Shown in pieces: positions 16,722 to 25,699 of a DNA stretch of 64,000 nucleotides. The position numbers and the translations under genes were made by a program. Under the pieces are notes generated by a model that worked only from the letters and a program-made list of their open reading frames with translations, had not been told where the DNA came from and did not search any database. The stretch is taken from contig JAQWSC010000014.1 in the NCBI GenBank assembly GCA_029243385.1, positions 32,175 to 96,174 of the forward strand. Reading direction: 5' to 3'. Source of the DNA: Flavobacteriaceae bacterium (lineage in GTDB: Bacteria > Bacteroidota > Bacteroidia > Flavobacteriales > Flavobacteriaceae). Positions within the stretch are counted from its first letter, which is position 1, and each line of letters starts with the position of its first letter.

Positions 16722-17729
16722 ATGAAAAACAGATTTATTCTCATTTTATGGGTTGTTTTATTCAATTCGTGTGCAACATCTTATAGGACTCAACAATATG
16801 CAAAAGAAAAGGCGCCCGAAGCTCCCGATTATTATTCAGAGCGTTCTTGGGCTGAACTTCCCAGTGTTCCCAGCGAACTCAAAACTCTCCACCTATCCGA
16901 TTCAATACAACCCTTTGCTGCGGATGTTTTCTTTGTATATCCAACGTTGCTAACCAGTAGAAAAGATAAATCCTGGAATGCTGATATTTACGACAAAAGT
17001 ATTCGATCGGAAATCATAAAAACATCGGTTAATTTTCAAGCTTCCGCATGGGCAACAGCTGGCAACTTATACGTTCCTTTTTATCGCCAAGCGCACCTGA
17101 GGGTTTATTACGATCCTTATACCCAAAACGGAGGGGAAGAAGCATACGAACTGGCTTATCAAGATGTAAAACGTGCGTTTGAAGTGTATTTAGAAAAATA
17201 CAATCAAGGCAAGCCTATTATTATAGCTTCTCATAGTCAAGGAACTGGACATTGCAAGCGTTTGATTCAAGAGTTTTTTGATGGAAAACCGCTTCAAAGC
17301 CAATTGGTTGCTGCTTACTTGGTAGGAGGTAAAGTTACTACAGACGAATTTACTTCCCTACAACCCATGACAAAACCCAACGAAGTTGGTGGTTTTGTAA
17401 CCTGGAATTCTTACAAGAAAGGAAAACTTCCTAAACGTTACGATTCTTGGTTTAAGGGCGCTGTAACTTCCAATCCCATTACGTGGGATGATAAAGTAAC
17501 TACAAGGTTTGAAGATCACAAAGGGGTGTATAATGGAGATGGAAAGCTATACCCAAAGAGTCTTCAAATTGAAAAAATAGATGGAATGATTTGGGTAAGC
17601 TTACCTAAAATACCCAAACGTTTTTGGTTGTCTTTTGTGAAAGATTATCATTTTGGAGATATCAATCTTTTTTGGGAAGATATTCGTCAAAATGCTCAAC
17701 TTCGCGTAGCTACTTTTCTTAAACAATAA
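16722..17729 (+). CDS. DUF3089 alpha/beta-hydrolase-like lipoprotein
   Basis: A 335-residue exported protein with lipobox FNSC. DUF3089 features are ADVFFVYPTLLTSRKDKSWN and the nucleophile elbow IASHSQGTGH, giving a probable catalytic Ser in SHSQG. Substrate unknown; an envelope esterase or lipase role is inferred. The ATG at 16722 is preferred over a TTG directly before it. It ends 3 bases from the convergent ferredoxin stop. Confidence 0.86.
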   Translation: MKNRFILILWVVLFNSCATSYRTQQYAKEKAPEAPDYYSERSWAELPSVPSELKTLHLSDSIQPFAADVFFVYPTLLTSRKDKSWNADIYDKSIRSEIIKTSVNFQASAWATAGNLYVPFYRQAHLRVYYDPYTQNGGEEAYELAYQDVKRAFEVYLEKYNQGKPIIIASHSQGTGHCKRLIQEFFDGKPLQSQLVAAYLVGGKVTTDEFTSLQPMTKPNEVGGFVTWNSYKKGKLPKRYDSWFKGAVTSNPITWDDKVTTRFEDHKGVYNGDGKLYPKSLQIEKIDGMIWVSLPKIPKRFWLSFVKDYHFGDINLFWEDIRQNAQLRVATFLKQ

Positions 17730-17732
17730 AAC

Positions 17733-18056
17733 TTATTCGCTTTCTGGAGCAAGTTCAACAGTCAAACCGTTTAAATCTTCTACCATATTGATTTGGCATC
17801 CGAGTCGAGAATTGTCTTTTACATAAAAGGCTTCTGATAGCATGGCTTCCTCATTATCGTTGCGCTCTCCTATGTGTTCTTCTGAAAGCACATAAACTTG
17901 ACAAGATGCGCACATAGCCATTCCTCCGCAAGTTCCCTCAACGGGAAGTTCGTAGCTTTTACAAACTTCCATTAGGTTCATATTCATATCGGTAGGAGCT
18001 ATCAATTCGTGGCTTTCTCCTTCTCGGTCGATTACAGTAATAGTAACATCTTTCAT
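17733..18056 (-). CDS. [2Fe-2S] ferredoxin
   Basis: A 107-residue adrenodoxin-type ferredoxin. Cluster ligands are in CGGMAMCASC plus the later LGCQ. It is last in the minus-strand sulfur assimilation run, 29 bases after a flavin NAD(P)H oxidoreductase. A role as electron carrier from that reductase to the siroheme sulfite reductase is inferred from position and cofactor types. Confidence 0.92.
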   Translation of the reverse strand: MKDVTITVIDREGESHELIAPTDMNMNLMEVCKSYELPVEGTCGGMAMCASCQVYVLSEEHIGERNDNEEAMLSEAFYVKDNSRLGCQINMVEDLNGLTVELAPESE

Positions 18057-18085
18057 GGCGGAATATTATTTTACAATAATATTAA

Positions 18086-19120
18086 TTAAATTAATACGGG
18101 CGTTTCTTTTTCTTCAAAACCTTGAATCCCTTGTACCGTGGTATATTTCATGGTAAACTTTTTCTCAGGATGAATGATTTTGTATGCGGTTTGAACTGCA
18201 AGAGTTGCCTCGTGAAAGCCACAAAGAATCAATTTTAACTTCCCGGCATAAGTGTTGACATCTCCAATAGCAAAAATTCCTGGGATATTGGTTTGGTAGT
18301 CAAACGTGTCAACTACGATTGCGTTTTTTTCAATTTCAAGCCCCCAATTACCAATAGGTCCTAGTTTGGGTGATAATCCAAACAGTGGCAACCAATAATC
18401 TGTTTTGATAGTTTTCACTTCGTTTTTATTGACGGTAATTTCAATTTCTGACAATTGATCGTCACCTTTCAAAGCGGTAACTTCACCATGGGTAATGAGT
18501 TGTAATTTTCCTTGCTCTTGGAGTTCATGTGCTTTTTGAACCGAATCTTTGTGCGCTCTAAAACGATCACTTCGATGTACTAGTGTTACAGGGTTTGAGC
18601 CTTCGTTAGCAAAATAAATAGCCCAATCCAAAGCAGAATCACCACCTCCAGATATGACAATGTCATTCCCTAAAAAGGATTGCGGTTCTCTAACTATGTA
18701 CTCAACGCCTTTTCCTTCAAAATCTCCAAGGTTTTCAATAAGCGGTCTTCTGGGTTCAAAACTTCCCAGTCCGCCTGCAATCATCACAACTGGAGCCTGA
18801 TGTTGGGTTCCTTTAGAAGTGGTTACAACAAAGTTTCCATCGTCCAACTTCGTAATGGTATCGGCACGCTCACCCAAAGTGTATCCCGGATTGAAAGGTG
18901 CAGCTTGCTCCACCAAGTTGTTCACCAAATCACCAGCCAGTACAGAAGGAAATCCTGGAATATCATAGATTGGTTTTTTAGGGTATATTTCGGAAAGTTG
19001 CCCGCCGGGTTGTGCAATCGCATCGATCAAATGGCAGCGTAGCTTCATTAATCCAGCTTCAAAGACGGTAAATAAACCCACAGGTCCAGCTCCAATAATT
19101 AGTATATCTGTTTTTATCAT
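18086..19120 (-). CDS. Ferredoxin-NADP reductase type flavoprotein (TrxR-like fold)
   Basis: A 344-residue NAD(P)/FAD oxidoreductase with thioredoxin-reductase fold but without the CxxC redox pair, like YumC-type ferredoxin-NADP reductases. FAD site GAGPVGLFTVFEAG, NADPH site SGGGDSALDWAIYFA and C-terminal GIFAIGDVNTYAGKLKLI. I start at MIKTDILIIG (cat at 19118-19120) rather than 14 codons upstream. It probably reduces the adjacent ferredoxin for sulfite reduction. Confidence 0.9.
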   Translation of the reverse strand: MIKTDILIIGAGPVGLFTVFEAGLMKLRCHLIDAIAQPGGQLSEIYPKKPIYDIPGFPSVLAGDLVNNLVEQAAPFNPGYTLGERADTITKLDDGNFVVTTSKGTQHQAPVVMIAGGLGSFEPRRPLIENLGDFEGKGVEYIVREPQSFLGNDIVISGGGDSALDWAIYFANEGSNPVTLVHRSDRFRAHKDSVQKAHELQEQGKLQLITHGEVTALKGDDQLSEIEITVNKNEVKTIKTDYWLPLFGLSPKLGPIGNWGLEIEKNAIVVDTFDYQTNIPGIFAIGDVNTYAGKLKLILCGFHEATLAVQTAYKIIHPEKKFTMKYTTVQGIQGFEEKETPVLI

Positions 19121-19152
19121 TTTTTGTTTTTTTAAAGGTGATTGGCGTATAA

Positions 19153-19920
19153 TTACACCCAAATAGCTTCTTGGTTTTGAAGGTTATCGTATTGTGTTAC
19201 TGCGTCATTGGCGGCGTTTCCAATAAAAATCACTGCAGGATTTGAAATTTGATGAGTAGCCACTAGCTCCTCAATGGATTCAAGCGTTCCAGAAATCGAT
19301 CTGTTGTTTTTTGTGGTTCCATTCTGAACGATGCTAATGGGGAAATCCAAAGGCTTGTGTTTTTTAAATTCCTCCACAATATTTGACAAACGACTCATTC
19401 CCATCAAAATGACAACAGTCGCTGAAGATTTTGCTGCTAAGGGTATATCGGGGGAAATTACACCTTCACAGGTATAGCCAGTTGTAACCCAAAAACTTTC
19501 GTTTTCACATCGTTTGGTGATTGGAATTTTGTTTTGTGCTGCTATCCCTGAGTAGCATGAAATTCCAGGTACTACTGTAGTTTCAATATTAAAAAACTGA
19601 GCGTATTGGATTTCTTCGGTTGCTCTGGCAAAAACAGACACATCACCACCCTTAAGCCGCACAACTTGCTTTCCTTCCAAAGCATATTCTATCAGTTCTT
19701 GGTTGATTTCTGATTGTTTTTTGGAGTGCTTTCCCAATCGTTTTCCCACATATACTTTTTTGGCAGTTGGATTGTGACTCAAGAGTTCTGTATTGACCAA
19801 TGCGTCATATAAAATCACTTCTGCACTTTGAATGGCTTTAAGCCCTTTTAAGGTCAACAATTCCGGATCTCCGGGTCCCGCTCCTACGAGAGTGATTTTA
19901 CCTTTTGTTCTACTGTTCAT
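19153..19920 (-). CDS. cobA: Uroporphyrinogen-III C-methyltransferase
   Basis: Adds two methyl groups from S-adenosylmethionine to uroporphyrinogen III, giving precorrin-2, the precursor of siroheme. At 255 residues it is the stand-alone SUMT form. Motifs: VGAGPGDPELLTLKG, KRLGKHSKKQSEIN, VVRLKGGDVSVFARATEE, VPGISCYSGIA and TVVILMG. It overlaps the sulfite reductase gene by 11 bases. The dehydrogenase/ferrochelatase needed to finish siroheme is not in this cluster. Confidence 0.94.
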   Translation of the reverse strand: MNSRTKGKITLVGAGPGDPELLTLKGLKAIQSAEVILYDALVNTELLSHNPTAKKVYVGKRLGKHSKKQSEINQELIEYALEGKQVVRLKGGDVSVFARATEEIQYAQFFNIETTVVPGISCYSGIAAQNKIPITKRCENESFWVTTGYTCEGVISPDIPLAAKSSATVVILMGMSRLSNIVEEFKKHKPLDFPISIVQNGTTKNNRSISGTLESIEELVATHQISNPAVIFIGNAANDAVTQYDNLQNQEAIWV

Positions 19921-21976
19921 TTCGCTTGTTTTTAATCCAATTGATTAGTTGATGCGCTTGTTCTAAGTAGGTGTTTGTAAAAGATTCTGTTGGCGCCTCT
20001 TGATTCATTTTTCCAACACTTTCTTCGAATGTTGTTCCTTCATTTTCTCCATATTCTTTAAAATGCTCATCAAAAGCCACTTTTATAGAATGGTGTGAAT
20101 TGGTCTTGGCTTTTACAGTGGTTAAAAGCGCTTTTGCAGCCTTAATTTGTGCTGAGTAAGCGTAATAGATACTGTCGCTCCACTGCATTGCGGTTTTGCT
20201 TTCTAGTGCAAGTTCGAGACTTTCCTCTGCTTCAAATAAAAGGGTTTGTACCAAATCGATAGTAACACCAGCACATTCGCCAATACCAATAGCTTTTTTG
20301 TATTTTTCTTTTGCTCCCCAATCCACAAAATCATCGGATTGCAGTTCAGTAGTGTCTGAAAAATGCTTTAAATTTTGATAAAAATAATCGGTTGTTTTTC
20401 GATCGTAATAGGCATTGAATGTTTCGTTGTTTTGATTTTCTTCAAAATCATTTAAAATCCAGCGCAATACGTCGGGTGTTTTCTTGGAAGGTGTTTTGAG
20501 CACCTTATCGGCAAATCTTCCTTCTCCATTTCCAAGGACACCTCCACCCAAAAGCAATTGAGTTGCGGGGGCGATTAGCCCATTGACTTTCATCGTCATT
20601 CCTTGAAAGCCTATGTTAGCTAAGGTGTGCTGCCCACAAGCATTCATACATCCACTGATTTTAATATCTAGCTTGTGATCTGTAATGACGTTTTCGTATT
20701 CATCTTCAATGATTTCCTGTAATTTGTTTGCCAATCCCATACTACTAGAAATCCCTAAATTACAGGTATCGGTTCCAGGACAAGCAACAATATCATTGAC
20801 CTTATGAAATCCAATTCGAGTCATGCCGAGTTGTTGTAAATTTTCATAAAGTGCCGGAAGATTTTCTTTTCTGACGTGCCTTAGAAGAATACTTTGTGAA
20901 ACCGATAATCGGGTGTCATCTCCACTGAAAGCTTCTATAATGTCTGCGAGTTTTCGTGCGGTTTTTGAAGAAAAGTCTCCTGTCTTTACTGCAATTCCAA
21001 CCGATACTAACCCATCTTGTTTTTGGGCAACAACATTGGTTTTAAGCCACTTTTGGTATGCATCAGACTGGGTGTCTGTTTGAGAATGAAACAAATCGGT
21101 ATTTTTAATTTGCGCTTCTTCAAATACAATCGGGTAGGAGTCATGAGGAATAATTTTTCGTTCTTCAGCCACCCATTCTAAAAATTGTTCAACCCCAACT
21201 TCTTTTACTAAGAATTTCATCCGAGCTTTGTTTCTTCGGTTTCTTTCACCGTATTTATCAAACACACGAATCACTGCTTCACTAAACGGAATGAATTGAT
21301 CTTCTTCTAAAAAATCAAAAATTACATCAGCGGCACGAGGTTGCGAGCCAATTCCACCTCCAAGAAGCACTTTAACGCCTTTTTTGTTGTTTTTAATTTT
21401 AGGAATGAATCCCAAATCGTGGGCAAAACTTAAAGCATCGTCTGCATCTGAACTGGAAAAAGCTGCTTTGAATTTTCTCCCCAGTTCTTGACAGATAGGG
21501 TTTCTTAAAAAATACTCGAAAAATGCATGTGCATAAGGAGAAACATCAAAAGGCTCGTTTGTGTCAACTCCAGCAAATATAGAAGCAGTAACATTTCTTA
21601 CGGTATTTCCGCACGCTTCTCGAAGGGTAATATTGTCCTTTTCTAGGGTTTCCCAAAGTTCAGGAGTACGCTCCAAAGCTACGTAGTGAATTTGTATATC
21701 TTGACGGGTAGTGATGTGTAAATTCCCATTGGAATACTCGTCAGAAACTGCTGCAATTCTTCGCAATTGGCGCGCCGTAATTTTACCGTAAGGAATTTTG
21801 ATGCGTATCATCTGAACCCCTTGTTGACGTTGCCCATAAACACCTCTGGCTAATCGAAGGCTTCGAAATTTTTCCTCATCAATTTCTTGATTCTTAAATT
21901 GAAATATTTTTCGTTCCAATTCAAGAATATCTTTTTCAACAACTTGATTTTCTAACTCTGTTCTAAAACTTTGCAT
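19910..21976 (-). CDS. Siroheme sulfite (or nitrite) reductase with C-terminal HEPN-like extension
   Basis: Assimilatory reductase of 688 residues that takes sulfite to sulfide using siroheme and a [4Fe-4S] cluster. Two ferredoxin-like half domains and two core domains are visible; cluster ligands lie in ACPGTDTCNLG and KISGCMNACGQH. The context (cysH, cysD, cysN, cobA, ferredoxin) favours sulfite over nitrite. Beyond the normal end there are about 110 extra residues, helical and rich in Ala/Glu (WSDSIYYAYSAQIKAAKALL), resembling a HEPN domain; their role is unknown. Confidence 0.9.
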   Translation of the reverse strand: MQSFRTELENQVVEKDILELERKIFQFKNQEIDEEKFRSLRLARGVYGQRQQGVQMIRIKIPYGKITARQLRRIAAVSDEYSNGNLHITTRQDIQIHYVALERTPELWETLEKDNITLREACGNTVRNVTASIFAGVDTNEPFDVSPYAHAFFEYFLRNPICQELGRKFKAAFSSSDADDALSFAHDLGFIPKIKNNKKGVKVLLGGGIGSQPRAADVIFDFLEEDQFIPFSEAVIRVFDKYGERNRRNKARMKFLVKEVGVEQFLEWVAEERKIIPHDSYPIVFEEAQIKNTDLFHSQTDTQSDAYQKWLKTNVVAQKQDGLVSVGIAVKTGDFSSKTARKLADIIEAFSGDDTRLSVSQSILLRHVRKENLPALYENLQQLGMTRIGFHKVNDIVACPGTDTCNLGISSSMGLANKLQEIIEDEYENVITDHKLDIKISGCMNACGQHTLANIGFQGMTMKVNGLIAPATQLLLGGGVLGNGEGRFADKVLKTPSKKTPDVLRWILNDFEENQNNETFNAYYDRKTTDYFYQNLKHFSDTTELQSDDFVDWGAKEKYKKAIGIGECAGVTIDLVQTLLFEAEESLELALESKTAMQWSDSIYYAYSAQIKAAKALLTTVKAKTNSHHSIKVAFDEHFKEYGENEGTTFEESVGKMNQEAPTESFTNTYLEQAHQLINWIKNKRNEQ

Positions 21977-21980
21977 ATGT

Positions 21981-23225
21981 TTAATTTATAAACCCAACTC
22001 CTGCTGTATTGTTTGTTAATGGATCAATGAGAATAAAAGCTCCCAGTTCTTTATTTGTTTTGTATGATTTTGAAATCAGTGGTTCGGCAGTAACAATAGA
22101 AGCTTCGCCAATGTCATTGAGAGATAATTGTGTTGTGTTTTCACGGATGAATGAATCCAAATCTATTTTGTTGTGTACTTTTTGAACTTTTGCAAGCACT
22201 CTTTGAACTCCTTGTTGCATCCAATATTTTTTTCCTGTCTCTAGTTCTTCGTTTTGCATCCAACAAATTTTGGCTTCCACGTTTTTTCCGATATTGAGTT
22301 GGCTTTTCATCCCAACAATACTATTGCCTCGAGATATATCTAGCTCATCGGTAAGCAATAGGGTACCGTTTTCTCCAGTGTTTAGACTGTTCACTTCACT
22401 GCCGTACTTTTCAATTCGCTTTATATAACTGGATCTTTTGGATGGATATACTTTTACAGCATCTCCTTGTTTGATGGTTCCTGACTTTAACTTTCCAGCA
22501 AACCCTCTGTAATCATGGTATGCCTCTGTTTTGGGGCGGATAACATATTGAACTTGAAAAACAGTTTCCGTTCCAGAGGAAGTATTATTTGGTAATTGTT
22601 CTAAAATAGTCAATAAAGGTTCTCCTTTGTACCATTCTAAATTTTTAGAATTTTCTACTACAAAATCACCCAGTAGTGCTGAAATTGGAACAAAGTGATA
22701 GGTAACATCTGTTTGATGTTTATTGGATTTGATTAATGAATTTAGTTGTTCTTGTATTTCGTTAAATCGACCTTCGTCATAGTTTACCAAATCCATTTTA
22801 TTGATTGCAAATACGACTTGTTTGATTTTGAGTAACTGGGTAATGTAGTAGTGCCTTTTGGTTTGTTCAATCACTCCTTTACGGGCATCAATTAGAATGA
22901 TGGTTGCAGCTGATGTCGAAGCACCCGTAACCATGTTTCTTGTGTATTCAATGTGTCCGGGAGAATCGGCAATAATAAACCTTCTTTTGGGTGTTGAGAA
23001 GAATATATTGGAAACATCAATCGTAATTCCTTGCTCACGCTCCGTAAGAAGTCCGTCGGTAGCTAAAGAAAAATCGAGATGGTCAAATCCACGAAGTTTA
23101 CTACGTGATTGAATATGTTCGATTTGATCCTTTTTTAAGGAGTTTGTTTCGTATAACAATCGCCCAATGAGCGTGCTTTTACCGTCATCAACACTTCCTG
23201 CAGTGGCTATTTTTAGTATATCCAT
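21981..23225 (-). CDS. cysN: Sulfate adenylyltransferase subunit 1 (GTPase)
   Basis: GTP-driven subunit of ATP sulfurylase, 414 residues. G motifs: GSVDDGKSTLIGRLL, DSPGHIEYT, and NKMDLVNYD; the switch segment EREQGITIDV is present. It forms a complex with CysD, encoded 11 bases upstream, to make APS from sulfate and ATP. No fused APS kinase (CysC) domain follows, consistent with a pathway that reduces APS directly. Confidence 0.96.
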   Translation of the reverse strand: MDILKIATAGSVDDGKSTLIGRLLYETNSLKKDQIEHIQSRSKLRGFDHLDFSLATDGLLTEREQGITIDVSNIFFSTPKRRFIIADSPGHIEYTRNMVTGASTSAATIILIDARKGVIEQTKRHYYITQLLKIKQVVFAINKMDLVNYDEGRFNEIQEQLNSLIKSNKHQTDVTYHFVPISALLGDFVVENSKNLEWYKGEPLLTILEQLPNNTSSGTETVFQVQYVIRPKTEAYHDYRGFAGKLKSGTIKQGDAVKVYPSKRSSYIKRIEKYGSEVNSLNTGENGTLLLTDELDISRGNSIVGMKSQLNIGKNVEAKICWMQNEELETGKKYWMQQGVQRVLAKVQKVHNKIDLDSFIRENTTQLSLNDIGEASIVTAEPLISKSYKTNKELGAFILIDPLTNNTAGVGFIN

Positions 23226-23236
23226 TTTTGTTTTAA

Positions 23237-24127
23237 TTAAAAGTAACCTACTTTTTTACGTTCTTCCATGGCTCCTTCAGATCGTTGATCGTCAATACGA
23301 GCACCGCGTTCGGAAATGATTGAGTCGCTAATTTCATCAATCACATCGTCCAGTTTGATGGCATCTGAAATCACAGCCGCTGTACATGTCATATCACCAA
23401 CGGTTCTGAATCGTACATTGATTTTCTCAACGGTATCGTGTTTGTCTATGGTTACAAAGTCAGAAACAGGGATGAGTTGCCCATCACGGTTAAAAACTTG
23501 TCTTTGGTGCGAGAAATAAATAGAGGGAATAGTCAAATTTTCTTGACGAATATAATTCCATACATCCAGCTCAGTCCAATTGCTAATTGGAAAAACACGT
23601 ACATTTTCGCCATTGTGAATTTTTCCGTTGAGCATATCAAAAAGCTCAGGCCGTTGGGACTTTTCATTCCATTGTCCAAAGTCATCTCTAACAGAAAAAA
23701 TACGCTCTTTTGCGCGTGCTTTTTCTTCATCACGACGAGCTCCTCCTATACAAGCATCGAACTTTTCACTTTCAATAGCATTTAGAAGGGTAGTGGTTTG
23801 CAGTGCATTTCGACTGGCGTATCTTCCTGTTTCTTCACGAGCCCATCCTGCATCGATATCATCTTGAACATATTTTACAATCAGTTGAGCACCTAACTCT
23901 TTAGCCAGCTGATCCCTCAGTTCTATGGTCTCAGGAAAATTATGTCCTGTATCAATGTGAACCAACGGAAAAGGAATTTTGTCGGGGGAAAATGCCTTTT
24001 TTGCCAAATGGGTCAATACAATGGAGTCTTTACCACCAGAAAAAAGCAATGCGGGCTTATTAAATTGCCCTGCTACTTCTCTTAATATGTAAATAGCTTC
24101 TTCTTCGAGTTGTTGTAATACAGTCAT
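23237..24127 (-). CDS. cysD: Sulfate adenylyltransferase subunit 2
   Basis: Catalytic subunit of ATP sulfurylase, 296 residues. PP-loop LLFSGGKDSIVLTHLA near the N-terminus, then HIDTGHNFPET, GGARRDEEKARAKERIFS and FPISNWTELDVWNYI. The longer open frame begins 38 codons upstream inside cysH; I use the ATG of MTVLQQLEEEAIYI, 4 bases after the cysH stop. Confidence 0.96.
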   Translation of the reverse strand: MTVLQQLEEEAIYILREVAGQFNKPALLFSGGKDSIVLTHLAKKAFSPDKIPFPLVHIDTGHNFPETIELRDQLAKELGAQLIVKYVQDDIDAGWAREETGRYASRNALQTTTLLNAIESEKFDACIGGARRDEEKARAKERIFSVRDDFGQWNEKSQRPELFDMLNGKIHNGENVRVFPISNWTELDVWNYIRQENLTIPSIYFSHQRQVFNRDGQLIPVSDFVTIDKHDTVEKINVRFRTVGDMTCTAAVISDAIKLDDVIDEISDSIISERGARIDDQRSEGAMEERKKVGYF

Positions 24128-24131
24128 TTGT

Positions 24132-24839
24132 TTATTTTTTATGCAATCCACATTCTTTATTACTAGTTTCCCACCACCATCTTCCGGCTCGTACATCCTC
24201 ACCAGGCTCAATAGCCCTGGTACATGGAGCGCATCCAACACTTACGAATCCTTTTTTGTGTAGTTTGTTTTGAGGAACATGATTTTTTTCTAAATAGGTG
24301 TTTACTTCATCCAATGACCACTCCAGTAAGGGGTTAAATTTGACGACCTTAAAATGGCTGTCATATTCAAAATAAGAAAGCGATGATCGGTTTGAGCTTT
24401 GGTCAGCTCGGAGTCCTGTGATCCATAAATCACAACTTTCAAGAGCCCTTTGTAAAGGCTCAATTTTTCGAATACGACAACATTCTTTTCGATTTTCAAG
24501 GGATTTGTAAAAACTATTGGGTCCTTTTTCGGTTATCAATTGTTCTACTTCGTCTTTTTTTGGAAAAAAAGAGTGAATGGTTTTTTTATAACGATTAATT
24601 GTAGAAGCAAACACATCGTATGTTTCCTCAAACAACCTTCCAGTGTCGAGAGTAAATAGTGTAACGGGAAGATTTTGGTTAAATATAACGTCCGTAATTA
24701 CTTGATCTTCTTGACCGAAGGAAGTTGAAAAACAAGGGTTTTTGAAGTGTTGAGAAAGCACCCACTTCAAAGATTCTTCGATGGATTTTCCTTTTACTTT
24801 TTGATTCCACAAGTTGATGTCAAAGGGCAGTGTGTCCAT
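24132..24839 (-). CDS. cysH: APS reductase with [4Fe-4S] cluster (CysH family)
   Basis: Thioredoxin-dependent reductase that turns activated sulfate into sulfite; 235 residues. It has the cluster ligands Cys120-Cys121 and Cys203/Cys206 (CAPC), and the catalytic Cys230 in ECGLH. The cluster motif marks the bacterial type that uses APS rather than PAPS, which agrees with the absence of an APS kinase here. Separated by 3 bases from the DUF2061 gene and by 4 from cysD. Confidence 0.94.
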   Translation of the reverse strand: MDTLPFDINLWNQKVKGKSIEESLKWVLSQHFKNPCFSTSFGQEDQVITDVIFNQNLPVTLFTLDTGRLFEETYDVFASTINRYKKTIHSFFPKKDEVEQLITEKGPNSFYKSLENRKECCRIRKIEPLQRALESCDLWITGLRADQSSNRSSLSYFEYDSHFKVVKFNPLLEWSLDEVNTYLEKNHVPQNKLHKKGFVSVGCAPCTRAIEPGEDVRAGRWWWETSNKECGLHKK

Positions 24840-24842
24840 AAC

Positions 24843-25103
24843 TTATGATTTACCCCATGGAATGCGATTCCAAATTCGTTCATGAACAATATAAAGCCCC
24901 ATTTTTGTAACCAGCTCAATAGCACCAATCGACATTGCAAAACTCCATGCTCCAGTAATCCAGTAACTGATTAGTATAGTGTCTAATGTCCCGATAATTC
25001 GCCAACTAATTGACTTAAGCAAACTTCTTGACACTTTCTCTTTACTTACTTTTCTTTCAGTTACGTTTTCTCTTTTCTGAAAAATATATTGGTCAATAAT
25101 CAT
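24843..25103 (-). CDS. DUF2061 small membrane protein
   Basis: An 86-residue protein with the DUF2061 signature: RSLLKSISWRIIGTLDTILI, then ITGAWSFAMSIGAIELVTKM and ERIWNRIPWG. Two membrane segments are likely. Function unknown; it is the first gene of the sulfate assimilation operon, so a link to sulfur compounds is inferred. I start at MIIDQYIFQ (25103), just behind a good promoter; the longer frame would begin upstream of the transcription start. Confidence 0.85.
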   Translation of the reverse strand: MIIDQYIFQKRENVTERKVSKEKVSRSLLKSISWRIIGTLDTILISYWITGAWSFAMSIGAIELVTKMGLYIVHERIWNRIPWGKS

Positions 25104-25125
25104 AATGATGTGGGTTTTATAATTG

Positions 25126-25157
25126 CAAATATATACATAAATTAGTATTCCTACCAA
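25126..25157 (-). promoter_or_regulatory. Promoter of the sulfate assimilation operon
   Basis: Minus strand -7 box TATATTTG (25126-25133) and -33 box TTGG (25154-25157), 20 bases apart. Transcription should start near 25121, about 18 bases before the DUF2061 ATG. The -33 box lies inside an inverted repeat. Confidence 0.75.
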
Positions 25158-25169
25158 CATTATAGGAAT
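25147..25169. promoter_or_regulatory. Inverted repeat, candidate Rrf2 operator
   Basis: Perfect 7-bp arms ATTCCTA and TAGGAAT separated by 9 bases. It covers the -33 region of the sulfate operon promoter and lies 44 bases before the divergent Rrf2 start, just upstream of that gene's own -7 box. Position makes it the natural binding site of the Rrf2 protein; binding is inferred. Confidence 0.6.
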
Positions 25170-25189
25170 TAAAGTAATTAAAATTGTCT

Positions 25190-25197
25190 TACATTTG
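25190..25197 (+). promoter_or_regulatory. -7 box of the Rrf2 gene
   Basis: TACATTTG matches TAnnTTTG, 16 bases before the ATG. No clear -33 TTG is present; the corresponding position falls in the right arm of the inverted repeat. Confidence 0.55.
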
Positions 25198-25213
25198 GAA
25201 AAACACCTAGCAA

Positions 25214-25636
25214 ATGATATCTAACAAATGTAAATATGCCATTAAGGCACTCTTATATATAGCAGATCAAGCTGAAGACGATCGCCCCGTTTTGAGTTCT
25301 GAAATAGCGGCGAACCAAAAAATTCCCAAAAAATTTCTTGAGTCTATCCTTAGAGAACTCAGAAACAATATGATTTTGAGTAGTAGAAGGGGAAGAGCTG
25401 GGGGATATACCTTACTAAAAGATCCCAAAGAAATCTGCCTAACGGATATTGTTCGGATTATGGACGGACCTATTGCTATGCTTCCTTGTGTTTCTTTAAA
25501 TTATTATTCTTCTTGTGACCAGTGTGATGAATCAAATTGTAGAATCAAAGGCGTTTTTGAGGAAGTTAGAGATCGTACTTTGGAGGTGTTGACTGGCACT
25601 ACTATCTATTCTATATCTAAACAACAGCAACATTAA
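25214..25636 (+). CDS. Rrf2-family transcriptional regulator
   Basis: A 140-residue winged-helix regulator (IscR/CymR/NsrR superfamily). The DNA-binding part reads KCKYAIKALLYIADQ, IPKKFLESILREL and SSRRGRAGGYTLLKDP. The C-terminal half has four cysteines in LPCVSLNYYSSCDQCDESNC, a pattern that could hold an Fe-S cluster. It is divergent from the sulfate assimilation operon, like the cysteine regulator CymR in Firmicutes, so control of sulfur assimilation is the best guess. Confidence 0.9.
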   Translation: MISNKCKYAIKALLYIADQAEDDRPVLSSEIAANQKIPKKFLESILRELRNNMILSSRRGRAGGYTLLKDPKEICLTDIVRIMDGPIAMLPCVSLNYYSSCDQCDESNCRIKGVFEEVRDRTLEVLTGTTIYSISKQQQH

Positions 25637-25699
25637 TTGTTAAAAAACTAATAATATTTTTTTTTATTTTTTTATTTTTTGGTTCAATATTTAAAAATT

